Below are positions 33,160 through 44,504 of a DNA stretch of 64,000 nucleotides, in pieces. This stretch comes from Amphibalanus amphitrite (taxonomy: Eukaryota; Arthropoda; Thecostraca; Balanomorpha; Balanidae), in assembly GCF_019059575.1 (NCBI RefSeq), contig NW_024881506.1, positions 496,001-560,000 of the forward strand. The letters run 5' to 3'. Position 1 is the stretch's first letter, and each line of letters begins with the position of its first letter. A program made the translations under genes and the position numbers. The notes beneath the pieces were generated by a model. The model made no database searches. It worked only from the letters and a program-made list of their open reading frames with translations, and was not told the origin of the DNA.

Positions 33160-33463
33160 TACTATGACAGCTTCGACCACGGACTTCGGACGGGGTGATC
33201 GTTCCACGAATGTACGAACCATCCAGGCCTAGAGTGCATCGAGGTTTAAAAGAATGCAGTCTGTAGATCAATAAACATAACAATGGTGGTATACAACCAC
33301 ATTAAAATATCTCCCCGGCTCCCGCAACGTTCCAACGCCCCTCCGTTATGCATTCGCCTTGTGTGTCCGCCGAGCCGGCTTGCCTCCAATGACGTCATCG
33401 GCCGGCCGGCGGCGTTCAAGGTCAAACGGCTGGTGTCCTTACCTGGAGTTCTATAGCCTTGGA
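33160..33463. other. No gene recognised
   Basis: Non-coding DNA with a GGCCGGCCGGCGG run near 33402. Confidence 0.35.
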
Positions 33464-34079
33464 CAAGGCCCTATTATACCAGGTAGGGTCGTCCGGCGAT
33501 TCTACCTGATCGTGACGTCAGCTCGTGATGTCATCTGGGGGCAAGTCTTGAAGTCCCGTTTAAGTCCTATGCAAATGGGCGATTTTTGAAGCGCTGTAAA
33601 ACAAACTCTACTGAAGCTAGCACAAAACTAAGTGCATCATCGGAAAGCCGAAGCATTTTCTTCTAATTATCTAGGAAGCGTTTTTCACTAAACCCACTAG
33701 TTTTTCCAAAAATCCGTAAAAAAGCCCCCATGCCTCCGCAGCCTCCCTTCCGCCGGCCGCCACGCCGCCGCGGTAGTGTAGTGGTTAGGATGCTTGCGCC
33801 GTAATCCAAAGATCGTGCGTTCGAATCTAGGCGCGGGTCGTACTTAAATGAAATTGCTAGCAGAATGTGTTTTTTCTTGATAAATCACTTATATCACAGC
33901 TAACCGTTCATAAAACTATCGATAACAATTGACTGAAACCCAAAATATAGAATACATTCTAATAAAACAAATTCAAATATGGCGGCCGTTGCGCCAGGCT
34001 CCGCCCCCGACTCCGCCCCTTCGTGTGACGTCATCTGTGCTTTTGGACACACAGGAAGATAGGGGACGACATGGGCCTG
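33464..34079 (+). mobile_element. hAT-type MITE carrying a tRNA-like segment (copy 1)
   Basis: Begins CAAGGCCCTATTATACCAGG and ends GACGACATGGGCCTG, as does copy 2 at 43582-44211. The left and right 8-bp flanks do not match here, so one side may have been altered by the adjoining MITE at 34080. The central tRNA-like part is at 33768-33836. Confidence 0.7.
33768..33836 (+). ncRNA. tRNA-like segment with pol III boxes
   Basis: TAGTGTAGTGG fits the A box and CGTTCGAATCT the B box, 50-odd bases apart. CCGCG and CGCGG at the two ends could form a short acceptor stem. CGTAATC in the anticodon region recalls tRNA-Thr. The T arm pairs poorly, so a working tRNA is unlikely. Confidence 0.55.
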
Positions 34080-34784
34080 GGCGGGATTCCGCAAAAACGG
34101 AATTCCGCGGACGACCTTCCTACAGCGGCTTTCCGCTTGTTTACAGCAGTTTAAAGGACCATTCGGCGGTGCGATTTTCTACTTCGTATTTTCAGGAACT
34201 TTGTGAAATATTTTATGATAAATATTAACGAATGCAAACTAAAAACATTTAAACAAATACAATATTTGCTTATTTAATGCGATTATCTATATTTCTGTAC
34301 AATAAAGTTGTAAATATCTATCAATTTGACATAATTTCTAGAGAAAATTTAAAAAAAAATAAAGCTCGTGATTAATGTAAACAACAGTGTTTGTCGACAA
34401 ATGCAAAAAATCTAGACAATTGTGGATATTTTTGAATAGCCACTTTAGTGCATAGAGCCATTTATTGCGAGGAAAGAAATGACATTACGGCTTTCTTATC
34501 AAATAAAGTCTATTTCTCGGCCACGCTATCAATAGTTAATATCAAGTTCCACAATATCGGCTTTCCGAGGTTAAGTCGCGGTAAAAGCTGAACTGGTTCA
34601 GCTTTATCCGCGATTCCGCGGCTGTCCGCGCGCATGCGCACTCTGTCCGTGAACAGCTGGCTGCCGACCCTTCACACTTTCACAGCCACATTTTTCGTTT
34701 CGGCGATTGGTTCGGCGTCCGCGGAGGCGTTATGGCGCATACGGAATTTCCCTTTTGCGGAATCCCGCCCGCCGAATGGCCCAG
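34080..34784. mobile_element. MITE with GGGCGGGATTCCGC termini
   Basis: GGCGGGATTCCGCAAAAACGG-like left end and TTTTGCGGAATCCCGCCC right end are inverted. The right end continues GCCGAATGGCCCAG, while the left lacks that outer part, so the left border abuts or was cut by the hAT MITE end. AT-rich interior, no ORF. Confidence 0.55.
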
Positions 34785-35640
34785 TGTGCGGCCGATCAAG
34801 TGATTTCCACTCCAGATCTACGGAAAACATTACGGATGTATAGCAATTTGCATCGCTGAATTAACGTATGCTTTTCGTCTTCGTGTCATTTTTTTTTTTT
34901 TAATTTCCAGGCGCGGCGCCACGGATTTTGTCCAGGGGGGGGGGGGGGGGGGCAGAGCTTCCGGGGGGCCTCACACCAAAGGGGCCTCCCAGCAGTGGGG
35001 CTTTTTTGTTGTACCTATCACGAACAAATCATGCATCCTTTTATCCCGGTTACTTTTCTTTCCAAAAAGCTCACATGCTTTGCGGTATGGACGCCAGTAT
35101 AAGTTGCCCATCAAATAGTACCTACCTACCTACGTCTTGGGGTAAGTTTGGGAAAAATGGATTTGTGTGGTAGTAGGTACTAGCCTAGGTAGGTATACCG
35201 AATACCCAATATAATTTTTACTTCAGATGGTTCAAATGCAAAAGTTAAAAAATGACGGCTGGCCGCTTTTTAGCTCGTTTAATTCTACACCTGTTTCTGT
35301 TACCCTAAAGCATTTTTTCAGCCTCAAGACTATGGCCGTGACAGCTCCTCCCATAAGCCTTTTTGATCGAAATGGCAGAACATAATTCATTCTGAGGTGA
35401 TTTATAGACGACCTATCAGAGGCTAGATCCTCTCGAATCTGCCTTTTACCACAGTGCGTACAATTGGCATACTTAGATCTCCAGAAAGTTTGATTGCGAT
35501 GTCTAAATACACTGTATAAATACAATGTACTTGTACTCTAAATACAATGTACTTTCAGAGTCATCAAGAGAAGAGGACAGAGGTATAAGTTTTGACCCTC
35601 GCCCTAAGGAGGGTCCGTTGAGGGGCTTCTTCTGAAAAGT
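34785..35640. other. No gene; G-run near a transposon-like end
   Basis: CAGGCGCGGCGCCACGGAT at 34909 followed by a long G-run (34937-34952) resembles a hAT-type end. Its partner was not found. The rest is unassigned. Confidence 0.35.
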
Positions 35641-38039
35641 GTCAATCGCGGCCGTAACTTTTCTGGGCAGATATGGGTACAAAGTCCTCTATAGTCCAAC
35701 AAATTTTCCGGCAGGCTCGATTGGCACAACCACCTGGATCTTAGTAGTTGTAGAGCAATGAGCTGGTGCGCCGTCCTGCCAAGGCTGTAGAACTCCCTTT
35801 CTGCATCAATTGCATGTTGACCTGCCGTCGACCGTCGAGGCCATGCGTCGACTCAGAACCAAACTCAGAACTGAGCCGCTGCAGGCAATTGTTGGTAATG
35901 AGCCTATGCGAACTCTTCTAATATGTAGCATCTCATGGTCCTGTCTGGAGATGAGATAGTCTTTGAGCGTAAGCAGCTTGGCTAAATTATTAACCAAGTG
36001 GCCAGGCTTCCTGGCCACCATTTCAATGCGATTTCTGTCCCGGGCGAAATGGTGGGCGAATGCCCGGTCTTGGTCAACAACACTGCCGTGCCAGCCTATA
36101 GCCTTGCTGCCAGCAGCCGAATGCTCATTGCTTATCCCACCAGTGCAGGACTGTGCAGGCAGACGTCCCAACTGACCAGCAATAACACGCTGTGTTATTT
36201 TGGCCTGAAGCATGTCGACTGTCTGGTTCAGCTCCCCCAGATATAAATTTCTTGCCTTCATTTTGCGACGCGACCATTTGGTTGGGCAATCTATGTATAA
36301 CTGGCCGTACCAGTTCCAAACCACTTCGGCACGCATGCTTTAGAGGACGAGTCCGCATGCACCGGATGACCATCGGGTGTGCTTATCAGAGCGAAGGAAG
36401 GATCCCCAGCCTGTCCGGGCCGGTTCGCTGCTCACAGAGCCATGGGTAGCCAGAATTAGCGGTGTGTGATGCTGATCGACGAGCGATTCCAACAGATTCG
36501 AATTCCGCGTTCGCCACACCTGGAACTCAGTCGCGACATAATCGATTAGTGAGACCATAATCCGTCGCGGGACGCGGCCCATTACTATAATACAGATGCC
36601 GGCGCCGCCCATCGCGGCTGGGACGGATGGCCGGCGGAGGGCACCTCCGAGATCACCTCGCTCTTCCTTGGCTTCTCGCTGGAGGTTTCTGCAGAAGATT
36701 CGCTTTTGAGGCGCCATCAGGGGCATCAGAGCCTCGCACAACCGGTCAATCTTGACTTCGTTCACGCCTCAAGGCGCAGCCTTGAAGCCCATCACCATTG
36801 GGTGAAAAGTATCTGTTGTCATGTCACATACAGTCCGTAACTCTTGCCGAAAGTCTGTTTTCGTCCATACCTAGCGAAGCGAACCTGCACGGTTTTTATC
36901 TTTTCAGATAGGGGCACTGGCCGGTGCGGCCGGTGCAGCGTGCACTGGAGGTTTCTCAGTTTTGTCTCACTGAAAGCTTCCTTAATTTCATCAGCTCTCC
37001 GGGCTTGATCGTGGCGTCTTGGGCGTTGCTGTTCACTGCGCTCAACAGAAGAAATGTCTTAACAATTGTTTTGCGAGCTGCAGCTGTCGGAAAATATCGT
37101 TATTTTGTGAGATCCTGTTAGAGAAAAAGAAAGCGGCGATAGGCAGGCACGACGTCCGCCGCTTCCGGTTGCCCCTTGGGTTTGCCAAGGACTGAAAGTT
37201 TCACTGAAGTCTGAACGCTACCACACGCCGCGCAAAGAAGCCCAGGTCTTGTGCGGCAGCTGTGGGAAATAGCTGACTCGCATCATATCTGCGCTTGACG
37301 GTTTCCTTATCGTCCCGGCCTCTGCACCGCGTCGATATTCCTCCCTAGTTGTTCGAGCCTCATCCATTTTCACCTTAAGAGTCGAACACAGGGGGATGTC
37401 GTCCCGGTTCTCCCCATGTATTATTCGCCAATCAGCTTAACACTACCAGTGACGTCACTGGTGGATCACCAATCGGGGCCGGCCGGCCGGGCCCGTAGGA
37501 GGCCAAACGCAGACGTTTTCAGAAAAGCGTGTCTAGCGTGAGCCGTATAGATACAGTCTTGGATGGAGTTTTGCTGTGATTCGGCTCTCCAAGAGTGCGT
37601 CAGCGGACCAGGACCAGGATAAAGGTCATAGTGAACCGGCATCTGATAAAATCCGCCCACGGCTTAGCAGCCGACTTCGACCCTTCGCCCTCGTAAAATG
37701 CAAAAGCTTGCCGGTTATCAATCCACCTGCATCTCATCTGCTTACTGCCTATATCGACCAGTTACTGCAGCCGTTTTGGAGCGGCTCACGGCCGATAACA
37801 CGCCGGGCGTGCGCTAACCGCCGGTGCTAAGCGCTAACCATTGAGTGCGCGTGGCCGACTGCCGCCCCGATGGCGCTGGCCCCCGGCACCGACACCGGCG
37901 CGGCGCCGCTGACCCATGGGGCCGGGGGGGGGGGATTGCTAGAGCCGGAATTGGGATAGAGGCCGGTATGGGATTGGGATGAAAACTCAGCGAGACTAAG
38001 GGATTGTGTTGTGCCTTCGGTAGGCCTCCACAAATCACC
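35641..38039. other. No gene recognised in 2.4 kb
   Basis: Several medium ORFs lie on both strands (longest 176 codons, 35806-36336 minus; 141 codons, 36340-36765 minus), but none shows a domain I know and their composition does not separate them from background. GGCCGGCCGGCCGGG is near 37478 and a G-run at 37922-37934. Confidence 0.4.
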
Positions 38040-38880
38040 GGTGTAGTGCCCTCAGGGCCGCCGGTTATGAAGCCTTTGGAGGCACTGGTGTGGGCCCTCA
38101 GAGGCATTGGTGCGGGGCCCCGGAGGTGCCGCTGTGGGCCCTCTGAGGTGCTAATGTGTGGCCATCAGAGGCGCCGGTGAGGGTCATCACAGTTGCCATT
38201 GTGGGCCCTCAGAGACACTGCAGTGTAAGGTGGGGTCGTCACGGTCGGGTGTGGGACCCTTAGAGCTGCTGGCTCGAACCCTTTATAAGCCGACAGGGGC
38301 TCTCAGAGACCGACAAAGGGCCCTTAAGAGGTCTGCGGTGTCTTCAGGAGCCCTGTGGAGTCCTCAGAGACCAGCAAGGTACTCTCAGACGCCGGTGGGG
38401 GCCCTCAGAGTCGTCGGTGCGGGGCCCTCAAAAGTCACCGGTGAGTGGCCGTCCGATGCGAAGGTCCCGTCTGGGGCCGTCAGAGGCTCCGGCGTTGAGC
38501 CCTCAGAGCCGCCGATATAGGTATGGCCTTAAGAAGCACTGATTTGGGCCTTTGGAACTTCATTCAGGGGTGTCGGTTGAACTCAGAGGTGGCAGTGTGC
38601 CCGCAGTGTGGGGCCCTCAGCTGGGCACCGCTTTGGGGCTTTCACAGCCGCCGGTGAGGGCCCTCGCAGGCGCCGTTGTGGGGGCCTTCAACCATTGGTT
38701 TAGGGGGTCATCACAGGCGTGTGTGGAACCCTTTGAGCTGCTGGTCGCTGATAGGCCGGTAAGGGCCCTCAGAGGCCGGTAAGTAGCCCTCAGAGGTCGC
38801 CAATGGGCCCTGAGAGGCCGGCAAGGGGCCCTCAAATGCCGACAAGGAACAATAAAAAGCCGGTGTGTGGCTCTTATGGA
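38040..38880 (-). repeat. CTCTGAGGGCCC minisatellite, inverse copy with higher-order structure
   Basis: Units GGGCCCTCAGAGGC recur. Longer blocks match the reverse complement of 660-860 in order, for example GGTGATGGCCCTCACAGGCG against GGTGAGGGCCCTCGCAGGCG. Two such blocks (38160-38420 and 38640-38870) lie here. Confidence 0.75.
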
Positions 38881-39340
38881 GAGAAGTGTGGCTATTGTGT
38901 GGCTATTCGGAGCACATAAGGTGTTCTTTCGAGCCCTGTGGGGCCCTTCTGAGTCGAAAATGCCAGCGTGGACCCTCAGCCGCCAATTGGCGTCGCAGGG
39001 CCCCTCGGGCCCGAGAGGCCCCGTATTCCGATGGAGGCACGTGCCCCCTGCCCCCCCCCCCTCCGGGTGCAGATAGAGAATGCAATCGGCGGTGCGGGAC
39101 ACAATTGCAATCGTTCCAATTCTCCCGTCGCGAGGTCGCATCCGACCCATATATCCCAACATGGGTGGAGAATGTTTGAAAAAGTTACCCCGGCCGGCGA
39201 CCAATGGTCGGAAAGACGATATTGCTCACATTGTTGTCAACAGTCATCATAAGCAAACCCCTTACGCAGCCTTCTTCAATGTTGGGCAGCTCAACCTCCT
39301 ATAAAACAAACAGGGAGTCGATCCAGGAATATCGACTGGT
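38881..39340. other. No gene recognised
   Basis: C-run at 39052-39062. At 39115-39200 is one copy of a repeat containing AAGTTACCCCGGCC, seen again at 39781 and 39811. Confidence 0.4.
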
Positions 39341-39348
39341 CCCGGTCT

Positions 39349-39386
39349 CGCAGCTCAGTCGGTAGAGCGTTGGACTCCGCGTGGCA
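39349..39386 (+). ncRNA. tRNA 5'-half fragment
   Basis: CAGCTCAGTCGGTAGAGCGT followed by TGGACTCCGCG has the D arm and the start of an anticodon arm of a tRNA. No T arm or B box follows, so it is a truncated tRNA or SINE head. Confidence 0.5.
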
Positions 39387-41262
39387 AGAGTAGGTAGGTA
39401 TGCGTCCCGGTTACAACAGTCCGATTTCGAAGCGAGCATCGGACGCTCGGTGTTTATGAGCATCCTGACGAGTACGCTATTATAAACACTAAACAGATAT
39501 GGTTGCGGTCTTTGGCACTGGCAGGCCAGTCGAAGGCAGCGAGGTCAAGCATTGTTTCAGAAAAAGTGCGCCGAAAACGCGCCAAATTTTCGAAACTGAA
39601 CCCGATTTGAGAGCAGTCTTGGCATTGGCGACCACACGCGGGTCCTGGGGTCGGAGATTATGGTATGTTAAGCAAATAGTTAGTTACCTGATTTGCAATA
39701 TTACGGCCATGGCAGTGAATATTTGAAGAACGAGTTTTCTTTTCTCGTTTCGAGACAGCTTCTAGGATTTACAAGAGTGGAAAAGTTACCCCGGCCGCGC
39801 CGGGGTAGGCTGAAAGTTACCCCGGCCACGGCCGGGGTGGCCGGGGCAGGTTCTCCACCCATGTATCCCAAGATTGTCAACCCTGGGGCTCGGGTCGGCA
39901 ATGTATCGCCATCGGCAAGGAAATCAGCTTTAGGTGGGTAAAAAAGCTAGTAAGAGTCATTAGTTGTCGTTACGTTCAGTAATAGTAACGATAAAAAGCC
40001 AACTGTACCCGACGTACGGCTTGGAGCCGGGCGCCGCGCGGTATCCACCAGTGACGTCACGCTAATGCTTAGCGACCGGTCCATTGGAAATTGCGGGATG
40101 ATTCTACCTCTCTTATACGGCCTTGGTCGAACAGATCTCGCATCCGTCTGCGAGGCACTGCTCTGGTGTATCAACCTTGTGCACTGCATGCTTCGTGAAT
40201 GTTGCGCACTTCGCCCCCCCCCCCCCCCCCCGCCAAGCTTGGTGAATCCGATGATCATATCCCTCACCACTTTCCGGTTAGTTTCAAATGAGCACGTTTA
40301 TTCTGCATGCGTATCTTCAAATTGTTTGTGCATTAGTGATAGGTCGTGGGTAAGGTATGTACGAACCTATGGAGAGGCGCGTGAATGTACCTGTAGTTGT
40401 ATACAAATAGAATAGTTTTTATAAAGGCCTTGCCTGTAGTGAGTGACTGGCTCGGGTGAAAGAATGTGCTGCCGATTGTTTTCATTGTTCCTATTGTTTG
40501 CGGCAGGGTTCTTCCCACGTCGATCTGGTGGCGCTGTTACTTCCGTCCCTTTTGCCAGAGTGGTTCTTATTGGCCCATCCGACGCCGGCGATGCGATGGT
40601 TAGAAAGAAAGTTTTACAAACTTTTTCTTTTTACCCCGATCACGTTGGCCGAAACCACTTTGAGGTTCTTTGGCGGCGTCTCTGGTCTTCGCTTGGTTTC
40701 TTAGTCGGCCGTTCCACATCGACAATCTGGACGTGTCATATGTACCACTCCATCCGGCTCTGGTCGCTTAGGCCAAACTCGAACCGATGGTATGAGTCTT
40801 GCTCCTCATCGATGATCGCTGAGCATTTCTGTGAGCAGAACACCCAACTCCGCAGCACGGAAGCAGCATCGGGTGCTTCTGTTAAGGGTATGCTATACAG
40901 GGGTGGGATTTGTATCTCCCTGCCACAAAATCAAACTGAGCACCCCCAAAAAACGTACCTTTTATTATAATACGAATATGCTTATTTCTCTAGTTGGAGA
41001 TGCCTACAAGGGAATTCAGGTGAAGTTGTTTCGTTCATATTGTGCTAATATGTATGGCTGTGAGCTCTGGGATGTGACGGGTGACTTTCCGTAATTCACA
41101 CCCTTTCAAACTACGGAGCGCAAATGGAGCCGTTTCATAAAGCCAAAACTGGAATTGTTTACACCTCCGTTAATTGGCACATTTGCCCCCCCCCCCAGCG
41201 TTAATATAACAAGACTTATTAAAGACAAGAAAAGACATGAGTGTTAATAAAACAAGACTTAA
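39387..41262. other. No gene recognised; palindromic GGCCGGGG repeats
   Basis: AGTTACCCCGGCCGCGCCGG and related palindromes occupy 39779-39850. A C-run is at 40217-40232 and another at 41188-41198. ORFs up to 175 codons (40443-40970) have no recognisable domain. Confidence 0.4.
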
Positions 41263-41442
41263 GGCTGAAACAGACTCTTTCCGCGTTCAGGAAATCGCAT
41301 GCGAGAGCCTATTCAAATACATTATAATTCTTCCCGCATCAATCGCATCCGGGGGGTGCGTGCGATTGATGCGAGCGTGCTTCCATGTATTTGAATAGGC
41401 TCTCGCATGCGTTTTCCTGACTGCGGAAAGAGCGTTTCAGGC
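41263..41442. mobile_element. Hairpin MITE, 180 bp
   Basis: GCTGAAACAGACTCTTTCCG on the left pairs with the inverse on the right over about 57 bp with few mismatches. A second perfect stem, CGCATCAATCGCA/TGCGATTGATGCG, lies at the centre. A fragment of the same family is at 15897-15955. Confidence 0.8.
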
Positions 41443-42067
41443 ATTATACTTCCTTGTAGGTCACTCGAAACGTCCCGTTTCGTCACTCGAAACGTCCCGT
41501 TTCGAGAATACAGAATCCTACTTAGTGTATCATCGTTCTGTTCAGTTCAGGGGGCGTCGAAGTCTATTTCCTACCAACCTGGCACTTCCCGTGCCTACGT
41601 CAACACGAGGACGCCCGAGGGCATTAACATACTGAAGACAGGGGAAAATTTTACCTTTTATTTCACTATCAGTCGACTTGCATGTAGCCCTGTGGCCTGT
41701 TCGTCCTTTTATTTCCACGCTATATTCCATCAATTTTTGAGAAAAAAAAACTGATTAAGCAAGAAAAGTATGTCAACTTAATTGAGACGGTCCTAGAAAG
41801 CCAGAATAAAAATTCAATAAGCCTGTCCATCTTATTTCCCACCACTTCATAACAAAAACCAAGTAGCAAAACCACAGGAAAACATGCGAAAGAGTCCTTA
41901 GTAACGCCCTAGCAACTTATTTGTCTGAAGTGCGCAATACATATGTGTCACATCTGGGAAATTTAGTAACTACTTTACTATTCAACTAGAGTTTGACTAT
42001 AAATATATTATATAAAATATATATAAATATATATGTATATATATTTATATATATACATATATATAAA

Positions 42068-42072
<5 letters not shown>
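41443..42072. other. No gene recognised
   Basis: A direct duplication GTCACTCGAAACGTCCCGTT lies near 41461-41503. The remainder is plain AT-rich DNA. Confidence 0.4.

Positions 42073-42162
<90 letters not shown>
42073..42162. repeat. AT dinucleotide microsatellite
   Basis: About 45 perfect AT units, preceded by imperfect TATATAA repeats from 42001. Confidence 0.98.
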
Positions 42163-42165
<3 letters not shown>

Positions 42166-42239
42166 CTTTGAGGCAGATGTCATTAAACAGCAAGGCAGCT
42201 TTCGCTTTTGATAGTTTTTTGTTGAGTTTTTGGGCTTGG

Positions 42240-42420
42240 TTGAATGTTTTCTTGATTGTTTCAGGTAGCGAGTTTAATGTTTCAGTTATATTCATTAAAG
42301 TTTTTCATTTTGTCGACGCGTTTCGATTGTATTCTCAAACAATCATTTTCAAGACTGAGTACAAAATCAACAGGGTCCGTCGGGATATGCTACTTCTCAT
42401 TCGTCGTTTAGGAAAATAGC
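42240..42420 (-). pseudogene. Probable 3' tail of the Penelope-like element
   Basis: On the minus strand it lies downstream of the endonuclease fragment and contains CAATCGAAACGCGTCGAC, a type of sequence I recall from tails of Penelope-like elements. Assignment rests on position and that resemblance. Confidence 0.35.
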
Positions 42421-42631
42421 TATTCAACAAAAACATGTGACGGCATAATCATAACACTCACTAAGCTGGCGCAAATACGACAGTCAGCTATTTACATTGA
42501 TCGATGATCGTACACACATACTACAAACGTGCATGTTTCATGAAGCACTCACTCACCATTTGAATTATTTCCATCTACATGACATTCCACACAGTTTCCT
42601 ACATACAATTCAGGCGTGACACATATCATCT

Positions 42632-42850
42632 CTACACTCCCCAGAGTGCCAGAGAGATGTTTGTGTACTTTTGTATGTTGAGTGGTGGTTTGTGTCTGGT
42701 GATGTATATCGCCTCGTGTATGAACAGTCGATGGTGGTCGTTGACAGTGGCGATGATCTCAGTGTTCTCCTTCAGGTGTTTGTGAGTGGGTTTGTGTTTG
42801 TGTTGTTCAAGCCAGTGTTCTACTGGGCCGGTGTCTTCTTGGATGTGCAT
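42632..42850 (-). pseudogene. Penelope-like element, C-terminal GIY-YIG endonuclease fragment
   Basis: The 73-codon frame ends naturally at 42632. It shows an H-rich segment followed by [16 protein letters not shown], the pattern E-A-x-x-I-x-x-x-x-P-x-L-N typical of the end of Penelope-like GIY-YIG endonucleases. The upstream reverse transcriptase is missing because the AT microsatellite begins at 42868, so only the tail of the ORF remains. It could be a 5'-truncated insertion or have lost its front by repeat expansion. Confidence 0.65.
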
Positions 42851-42865
42851 CGTGAGTCAATATGT

Positions 42866-43256
<391 letters not shown>

Positions 43257-43384
43257 ACAGGGTCTTTCATAATGAATGTTACTTTTGAAAGAGCTATTTC
43301 TCAGGACATATATGTTCCTCATGTAATATGTACCATCACATGAAACAGAAACACATTAGCGTTTTTGCACACACAACTTTCATT

Positions 43385-43573
43385 TTAATACTCCTCAGGA
43401 ATTTTCCGCTGATCGCCCTTAATTAAGGCACACGTTTCGGCCCTCTGATGAAGGTGTCGCACCCCGCGCCTCACGTCTGGGTCCAGGCTTCCAGCAAACC
43501 CTTCCACTTTGGTTCGCAGTGGATGGCTGCAGGAGGGTTTTGTCTCAGATCAGCCAATGCGACTCCCCAAAGC
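43385..43573 (-). pseudogene. Tc1/mariner transposase pseudogene, C-terminal part
   Basis: Minus-strand frame starting DYWLWGVALADL continues the transposase broken at 44212. It meets a stop at 43471. Another frame carries the last 30 or so residues to 43385. Together with 44212-44480 it makes one interrupted pseudogene. Confidence 0.7.
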
Positions 43574-43581
43574 CAGTAGTC

Positions 43582-44211
43582 CAAGGCCCTATATACCAGG
43601 TAGGGTCGTCCGGCGATTCTACCTTTTCGTGACGTCAGCTCGTGACGTCATTTGGAGTCAAGTCTCGAAGCCCCGTTCAATCCCCATGTAAATGAGCGAT
43701 TTTCGAAGCACTGTAGAATGAAGTCTGCACAAGATATATCAAACCTAAGTATCTTATCTGAAAGAGCAGACAATTTTCTGCAAGTTATCTATTACGTGTT
43801 TTTCGCTAAATCTTTTGCTTTTTTCACAAAAGCGTAAAATGTCCCCCCATGTCTCCGCAGCCTCCCTGCCGCCGGCCGCCGCGCGGTCGCGGTAGTGTAG
43901 TGGTTAGCGTGCCCGCGCAGTATTCCAAAGGTCCCGAGTTCGAATCTATGCGGTGCGGAACTTTAATTGCAATTCCAAGCTGAATATACGCATATCCATA
44001 ATAAATTATTATTCGTATAGCTAAACTGTCACCAAGCTATCCATATAAATTGACTTCACCCAAAATATCGGCAAGATTCTATTAAAATATAAATTCAAAT
44101 ATGGCGGCTTGGACTGCCGCGTGCGTTAGGCTCCGCCCATAGCTCCGCCCACATGCGTGACGTCATTCGTGTTAGTGGACACGCAGAGAGATAGGGGACG
44201 ACATGGGCCTG
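43582..44211 (+). mobile_element. hAT-type MITE carrying a tRNA-like segment (copy 2)
   Basis: 630 bp, starting CAAGGCCCTATATACCAGG and ending GACGACATGGGCCTG. The perfect 8-bp TSD CAGTAGTC lies at 43574-43581 and 44212-44219. It splits a mariner transposase between residues that are adjacent in that family (LDY and WLWG), which independently fixes both borders. It has no ORF. The tRNA-like segment is at 43887-43958. Confidence 0.92.
43887..43958 (+). ncRNA. tRNA-like segment with pol III boxes (copy 2)
   Basis: TAGTGTAGTGG (A box) and AGTTCGAATCT (B box) are conserved with copy 1 at the same place in the MITE. Stem pairing is poor. Confidence 0.55.
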
Positions 44212-44480
44212 CAGTAGTCCAGCGGGGAGATTTCAGGGCTCCGTGGTGGCCAGGTCGCTCGGTGAGGCGGCTGATAACGCGCTCTTCGAAATTTTCGATC
44301 AGCCACTGGCGCAACAGCTGCCGTGGTGTGCACTGTGGCACCATCCTGCTGGAACCACAGGCCGTCTCTTTGAACCTTGTCCCTGACCTGAGGCAGAAGC
44401 ATTCCTTGAGCAGCCTGAGGTAAGCCACCCCGTTCAGTGTTGACCCAGGGGAGAGCCAATGGCTGAAGACTTGTCCGTCG
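44212..44480 (-). pseudogene. Tc1/mariner transposase pseudogene, catalytic part
   Basis: The minus strand encodes motifs of the DDE/D transposase: NGVAYLRLLKE, then WFQQDGATVH with the second catalytic Asp, RQWLIENFEERVI, and WPPRSPEISPLDY with the third. They lie in two alternating frames, so at least three frameshifts have occurred. The N-terminal DNA-binding part is missing, cut off near the element that starts at 44505. Old and inactive. The family resembles Tc3-like transposases. Confidence 0.8.
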
Positions 44481-44504
44481 ACCGTAATCCGTAATACGTT
44501 TTGT

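Noticed and set aside
33768..33836. Functional tRNA gene
   Set aside because: A and B boxes are present but the T and anticodon arms do not pair; the copy at 43887 decays differently.
35758..35781. Minus-strand motif WQDGAPAH resembling a Tc1 transposase
   Set aside because: A stop follows 20-odd residues later and no third catalytic motif or TIR is found nearby; too little to call.
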